A DNA stretch of 9,592 nucleotides from an uncultured Gemmatimonadota bacterium (lineage in GTDB: Bacteria; Gemmatimonadota; Gemmatimonadetes; Gemmatimonadales; Gemmatimonadaceae). A program made the translations under genes and the position numbers. The notes under the pieces are model-generated. The model ran no database searches. It saw nothing but the letters and a program-made list of their open reading frames with translations, and was not told the origin of the DNA. Location: NCBI GenBank assembly GCA_903906325.1, contig CAIVJV010000177.1:1-9592 (forward strand). The letters run 5' to 3'. This document shows, in pieces, positions 7,049-9,592 of the stretch (the first letter of the stretch is position 1; each line of letters opens with the position of its first letter).

Positions 7049-7503
7049 TTCCCCGTATAGGGCTTCATCGAGAGCCCTTCGATCTCAAACCCGACCTGTC
7101 CATACGGCGAGTCCACGTTCTTCACGCGGAGCGTCCCTTCCATCCAGATGGCGTCGAAGAGACCGAGCCGCACCGACTTCTTCCCCGCCATCTGGACGAG
7201 GGCCATCTGGTTCGGGGGCGGGGGCGGGGTGTGCACGCAGGCGCCGTAGTACGGGACGAGCAGGAACTCCGCCCCCTCCTCCGCCGCGTCATCGAGTGGG
7301 ACCACGAAGCCCGGGACGCGGACCGTCTTCCCATCGAGCTTCTTGAGGGTGTCGGTCATCTTCCCGTTCTCGTAGTCGAGGCCGGCGAGGAGCCGCCAGT
7401 CGATCGCGACGGGGACAGCGGGGGGGCGGCCTTGAGCGGCCGCCAGAGAGCCGGCGACCGGAGCGGCCGCCACGAGGCAGAGGGCGAGGACGAGGGAGCG
7501 CAT
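7045..7503 (-). CDS. DUF3299 secreted/periplasmic protein
   Basis: The 152-residue protein has a signal peptide (residues 1 to about 23, ending SLAAA). The signature of the DUF3299 family follows: V-P-G-F-V-V-P-L around 63-70, then the motif YYGACVHTPPPPPNQ at 85-99 with C89, H91 and five prolines. The conserved Cys and His could bind metal or heme, but no biochemical role is established that I can name. In Vibrio the family occurs with ABC genes in the zinc-regulated zrg cluster, and here it heads a tightly overlapping operon with an ABC ATPase and FtsX-type permease, which supports an envelope accessory role for that transporter. No DUF2796 His-rich partner is visible in the window. The ATG at 7503 is followed directly by the signal peptide. 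GGTGAT is the only ribosome-binding-like sequence before it. Confidence 0.87.
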   Translation of the reverse strand: MRSLVLALCLVAAAPVAGSLAAAQGRPPAVPVAIDWRLLAGLDYENGKMTDTLKKLDGKTVRVPGFVVPLDDAAEEGAEFLLVPYYGACVHTPPPPPNQMALVQMAGKKSVRLGLFDAIWMEGTLRVKNVDSPYGQVGFEIEGLSMKPYTGK

Positions 7504-7529
7504 ATCACCAAGCTACTCGGCGCGGGGCC

Positions 7530-7558
7530 TTTACGTTGAGCGGTCCCCGCCCTACGAT
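7530..7558 (+). promoter_or_regulatory. Probable sigma70-type promoter of greA
   Basis: TTTACG (7530-7535) and TACGAT (7553-7558) are separated by exactly 17 bases and each matches the consensus at four of six positions. Transcription would start near 7565, giving a leader of about 68 bases before the greA ATG at 7634. The element sits between divergent genes, where a promoter is needed. It is assigned by eye. Confidence 0.5.
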
Positions 7559-7573
7559 TGACCCATAGGAAAT

Positions 7574-7611
7574 CCGGCGCCCGGCCTTCGCGGTCGGGCG
7601 TCGGCTTTTTT
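7574..7611 (+). terminator. Intrinsic terminator in the greA leader (attenuator-like)
   Basis: Bases 7574-7586 pair with 7592-7604 in a 13-bp GC-rich stem with two G-T wobbles and the loop TTCGC. One C and then six T (7606-7611) follow. This is a textbook Rho-independent terminator on the plus strand. It lies between the probable greA promoter and the greA start codon, 22 bases before the ATG. The upstream gene reads the other way, so the terminator cannot end an upstream coding gene and should act on the greA leader itself. A terminated transcript would be about 45 bases long. Confidence 0.8.
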
Positions 7612-7633
7612 CTCTCTTCAGGGTGGGTGGCCG

Positions 7634-8104
7634 ATGATCGAAGCACTCAAGCAGAAGCTGACGGACGAGGCGGAGAAGCTCCGGTACGAGCTCAACGTCA
7701 CGCTCCCCAACGAGATCCGCAAAGCGGTCGAACTGGGGGACCTCCGCGAGAACTCGGAGTACAAGGCGGCGCTGGAGCGGCAGCAGTTCGTCCAGGCGCG
7801 GCTCGGACAACTCACCCAGCGCCTCTCGCGGCTCTCGTCGATCGATGAGTCCCAGATCGCGGTCGACGCCGTGGGGATGGGATCCAAAGTCGTCGTCGAG
7901 GACCAGGGTTCCGGGGAGCGCGAGACCTACCACCTGATCTTCGGGGACGCCGAGGAGTTCGAGGAGGGGCAGGTCACGATGTCCTCTCCGATCGGGCGTG
8001 CGCTGCTCGGCAAGAAGGTCGGGGAGGTGGCGGTGCTCAAGCTCCCGGCGCGGACGCGGAAGCTGACGATCCTCGAATTGACGACGATTCACGACGACGC
8101 CTGA
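7634..8104 (+). CDS. greA: Transcript elongation factor GreA
   Basis: The 156-residue protein has the two GreA domains at the normal length. An N-terminal coiled coil (about 1-75) contains GDLRENSEYKAA, whose tip acids D36 and E39 correspond to E. coli D41 and E44. The C-terminal FKBP-like domain contains TMSSPIGRALLGKKVGEVAVL. GreA enters the secondary channel of RNA polymerase and stimulates cleavage of backtracked RNA so that arrested complexes can resume. The start follows an AGGGTGGG ribosome-binding-like stretch. The gene has its own promoter and a terminator-bearing leader, suggesting attenuation. Its last 68 bases overlap, on the other strand, the 3' end of the DUF2238 gene. Confidence 0.97.
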   Translation: MIEALKQKLTDEAEKLRYELNVTLPNEIRKAVELGDLRENSEYKAALERQQFVQARLGQLTQRLSRLSSIDESQIAVDAVGMGSKVVVEDQGSGERETYHLIFGDAEEFEEGQVTMSSPIGRALLGKKVGEVAVLKLPARTRKLTILELTTIHDDA

Positions 8105-8705
8105 GGAGCAGCAGGGCGAGGGCGATGACCGAGCCGGTGAAGGCGAGGGCCATGTCCTTCTGCGCGTCGAAGACATCGCCCTGCGTCCCGAGGTAGGCGG
8201 CGCCGAGGTCCCCACCGAAGACCGCCGTCGCGATCCACTCGAGGGTCTCGTAGAGCACCGCGTGGGAATTCATGAACGCGAGGGGCAGGATGAAGCGCCA
8301 CGCGCCCTTCGGCGGCGCCTTGGCCTCGAAGAGCTCGAGGGTCGCGGGCGCGAAGCAGATCCCGTAGCTGAAGTGCACGAGGCGATCGAAGTGGTTCCGC
8401 TCGAAGCCGAACCAGTCGCTGATCGTGCCGCCAGTGAGTCGGGTCGCCCAGGCGTCATAGGGGACGAGGGAATAGGTGTGATGCGCCCCGATCTCGTGAA
8501 GGAGGAGGAAGACGACGATCCCCGTGTAGGCGAGGTTCGAGAAGCGGAGGCGCCGATACGTCGCGACGAGCAGTGGGACGATGAGGAAGACGAGCAGGTT
8601 CTCGAGGAGCCAGTCCTGTCGGTAATGCGGCGCGACCCCGAGCGCGACGAACCAGACGCCGAAGAGGGCGAGGAGCGCGGCGGGGTAGCGGTCGCGCGCC
8701 GTCAT
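8037..8705 (-). CDS. DUF2238 (YjdF-like) integral membrane protein
   Basis: The 222-residue protein is predicted to span the inner membrane about six times (near 9-26, 33-49, 57-74, 108-125, 137-163 and 185-201). It carries the DUF2238/YjdF family signatures HEIGAHHTYSLVPYD (70-84), ERNHFDRLVHFSYG (102-115), NSHAVLYETLEW (146-157) and GDVFDAQKDM (176-185). The His, Asp and Glu residues gathered near helix ends could form a metal or catalytic site, but the function of the family is not known to me. Its ATG overlaps the stop of the TlpA-like gene by four bases, so it is the last gene of that operon. The final ~21 residues (RRRRESSSIRG... onward) are read antisense to greA, beginning right after the last membrane helix. 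Confidence 0.88.
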   Translation of the reverse strand: MTARDRYPAALLALFGVWFVALGVAPHYRQDWLLENLLVFLIVPLLVATYRRLRFSNLAYTGIVVFLLLHEIGAHHTYSLVPYDAWATRLTGGTISDWFGFERNHFDRLVHFSYGICFAPATLELFEAKAPPKGAWRFILPLAFMNSHAVLYETLEWIATAVFGGDLGAAYLGTQGDVFDAQKDMALAFTGSVIALALLLLRRRRESSSIRGSSASASAPGA

Positions 8706-9214
8706 TCCGGGGACGCCAGTGCGGCGGTGAGGGCTGCGGTGAGCGCGGGATCGTCGGCGCGCACGGGCCCCATGTGGCGCCAGCGGAGGATCCCGTCCCG
8801 GTCGATCAGATAGCTCGCGGGCACGCCGAGGGCCAAGAAGGTCGACGAGACGCGATCGTCAGGGTCATGCCAGAGCGGATAGGTGGCCCCGAGCTCGGTG
8901 ACGAAGGGCCGGAGCCGGCCCGCTTCCGACGGGGCATCGATGCTCACGCCGATCACCTCGAACCCCGCCGTGCGATGGCGCTGATAGAGGGTCTCGAGCG
9001 CCGGGATCTCCTCGCGGCACGGCTTGCACCAGGTCGCCCAGATATTGAGGAGGACGAGGCGTCCCTTCAGGTCGGCCAGGGCGAGGGAGTCCCCATCGAC
9101 GGTGCGTGCGGCGTAGGCCGGCGCCGGCGCATCGATGGCGACGGTCTCGCGGCTCGGGGCCCCGCACCCGGCGAGCACCAGTCCCGCGATCGCGGAGACG
9201 TGACGGCGATTCAT
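8702..9214 (-). CDS. TlpA-like thiol-disulfide oxidoreductase lipoprotein
   Basis: The protein is 170 residues long from the ATG at 9214. Its N-terminus MNRRHVSAIAGLVLAGC is a lipoprotein signal with lipobox LAGC (C17 lipidated), so it should be anchored on the outer face of a membrane. The thioredoxin-fold core contains NIWATWCKPCREE with the redox pair C63 and C66, and the cis-proline P132 in LGVPASYLID, followed by the IDRDGIL strand. TlpA/ResA-type proteins reduce disulfides in exported proteins, often apocytochromes c or copper-centre proteins; the client here is unknown. The frame stays open upstream to a GTG at 9433, but that segment overlaps the preceding gene and lacks any domain. 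The lipoprotein signal and the ATGA overlap at 9211-9214 fix the start at 9214. It sits between the Asp-box gene and DUF2238 with 4-base overlaps on both sides. Confidence 0.94.
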   Translation of the reverse strand: MNRRHVSAIAGLVLAGCGAPSRETVAIDAPAPAYAARTVDGDSLALADLKGRLVLLNIWATWCKPCREEIPALETLYQRHRTAGFEVIGVSIDAPSEAGRLRPFVTELGATYPLWHDPDDRVSSTFLALGVPASYLIDRDGILRWRHMGPVRADDPALTAALTAALASPE

Positions 9215-9592
9215 CGGGCGCCCACCGTGAGGCGGGCGAGACGGATCGTGCTCGGCGTGCCCGGGATGGTCCAGGCGATCACCACCCCATCGGCCGAGCG
9301 CGCCATCTTCGGGAAGCCGCTGGAGCGCGTGCCGCTCGAGGGGCTCACCACGAGCGAGGGGTCGATCGTCCCGTCGCGGTGGACGAGCCGCGCCCGCACC
9401 TCGGCCCCCTGACCGCCGACCCGTTCGATCCAACTCACGAGCGCACGGTCGCCGTCGATCAGTTCCACATCCACGCGCCCCGTCGGTTGCCCCTCGTCGA
9501 TGCGGATCGCCGTGCCGAAGGTCGCGCCTCCGTCGGTCGAGAAGAGCAGTTGCACCCGCGCCGAATCGCTCGGCGCGCTGTACCAGATGGCC
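9211..9592 (-). CDS. C-terminal part of a BNR/Asp-box (sialidase-like) protein (5' end cut by window)
   Basis: The frame is open to the right edge, so only the last 126 residues are seen. They begin AIWYSAPSDSARVQLLFSTD and contain a clear Asp box, FSTDGGATFG (S-x-D-x-G-x-T-F/W), followed by beta-strand-rich repeats ending in AWTIPGTPSTIRLARLTVG. This is the pattern of sialidase-type beta-propellers (BNR repeats). Many bacterial proteins of this kind lack sialidase activity and act as exported binding or structural domains; the catalytic residues would lie outside the window. Its stop overlaps the start of the TlpA-like lipoprotein gene (ATGA), so the two are co-translated. The fold is likely; the function is unknown. 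Confidence 0.75.
   Translation of the reverse strand, partial: AIWYSAPSDSARVQLLFSTDGGATFGTAIRIDEGQPTGRVDVELIDGDRALVSWIERVGGQGAEVRARLVHRDGTIDPSLVVSPSSGTRSSGFPKMARSADGVVIAWTIPGTPSTIRLARLTVGAR

Noticed and set aside
7504..7529. Zur/Fur-type operator before the DUF3299 operon
   Set aside because: No A/T-rich dyad resembling a Zur or Fur box is visible in the divergent region; only weak -10-like sequence (TAGCTT on the minus strand, 7515 to 7510) is present.
9215..9433. Longer N-terminus for the TlpA-like protein
   Set aside because: The extra 73 residues overlap the Asp-box gene in another frame and would bury the lipoprotein signal. The ATG at 9214 gives a perfect lipobox and a 4-base overlap.
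1..9592. Defence system, prophage, mobile element or CRISPR array
   Set aside because: No transposase, integrase, nuclease-helicase pair, terminal repeats or spaced direct repeats were seen. All genes have housekeeping-like composition.

Overview
The window is dense, high-GC bacterial DNA. It holds ten protein-coding genes, two of them cut by the window edges, and no stretch of 300 bases lacks a gene. I see no tRNA, rRNA, CRISPR array, insertion sequence or phage gene. The strong G/C third-position bias, frequent GTG starts, 1-4 base stop/start overlaps, bacterial deoxyhypusine-synthase-like protein and secreted M28 peptidase would fit a soil or freshwater Gemmatimonadota-type chromosome. That placement is an inference from style and gene content, not a match to a known genome.

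Left part (1-3338): a cytoplasmic alkaline-phosphatase-superfamily phosphodiesterase reads leftwards off the edge. Divergent from it, across only 53 bases, runs a two-gene unit: a LOG-family (TIGR00730) nucleotide phosphoribohydrolase-like protein and, overlapping by 4 bases, a deoxyhypusine-synthase-like enzyme. The second protein keeps the catalytic lysine but not other residues of the eukaryotic active site. A long hairpin lies at the convergent junction with the next operon.

Middle (3387-7503, minus strand): a compact operon reads DUF3299 secreted protein, ABC ATPase, FtsX-type permease and, after 33 bases, a secreted M28 zinc peptidase. The DUF3299/ATPase/permease set resembles part of the zinc-regulated zrg-type cluster known in Vibrio, so a role in metal homeostasis or envelope transport is plausible. 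The transported substrate cannot be read from sequence.

Right part (7504-9592): greA is transcribed divergently from that operon. A recognisable promoter is followed by a 13-bp hairpin with a six-T tract, placed entirely inside the greA leader. This is the arrangement of an attenuator that releases a short leader RNA, as in the E. coli greA/GraL case. The 3' end of greA overlaps antisense by 68 bases with a DUF2238 (YjdF-like) membrane protein gene. That gene ends a second minus-strand operon of three genes: an Asp-box (sialidase-like) protein cut by the window edge, a TlpA-like thioredoxin lipoprotein and the DUF2238 protein, each joined to the next by a 4-base overlap.

The most interesting signals are the greA leader terminator, the coupled LOG/deoxyhypusine-synthase-like pair, and the DUF3299-ABC-M28 operon.
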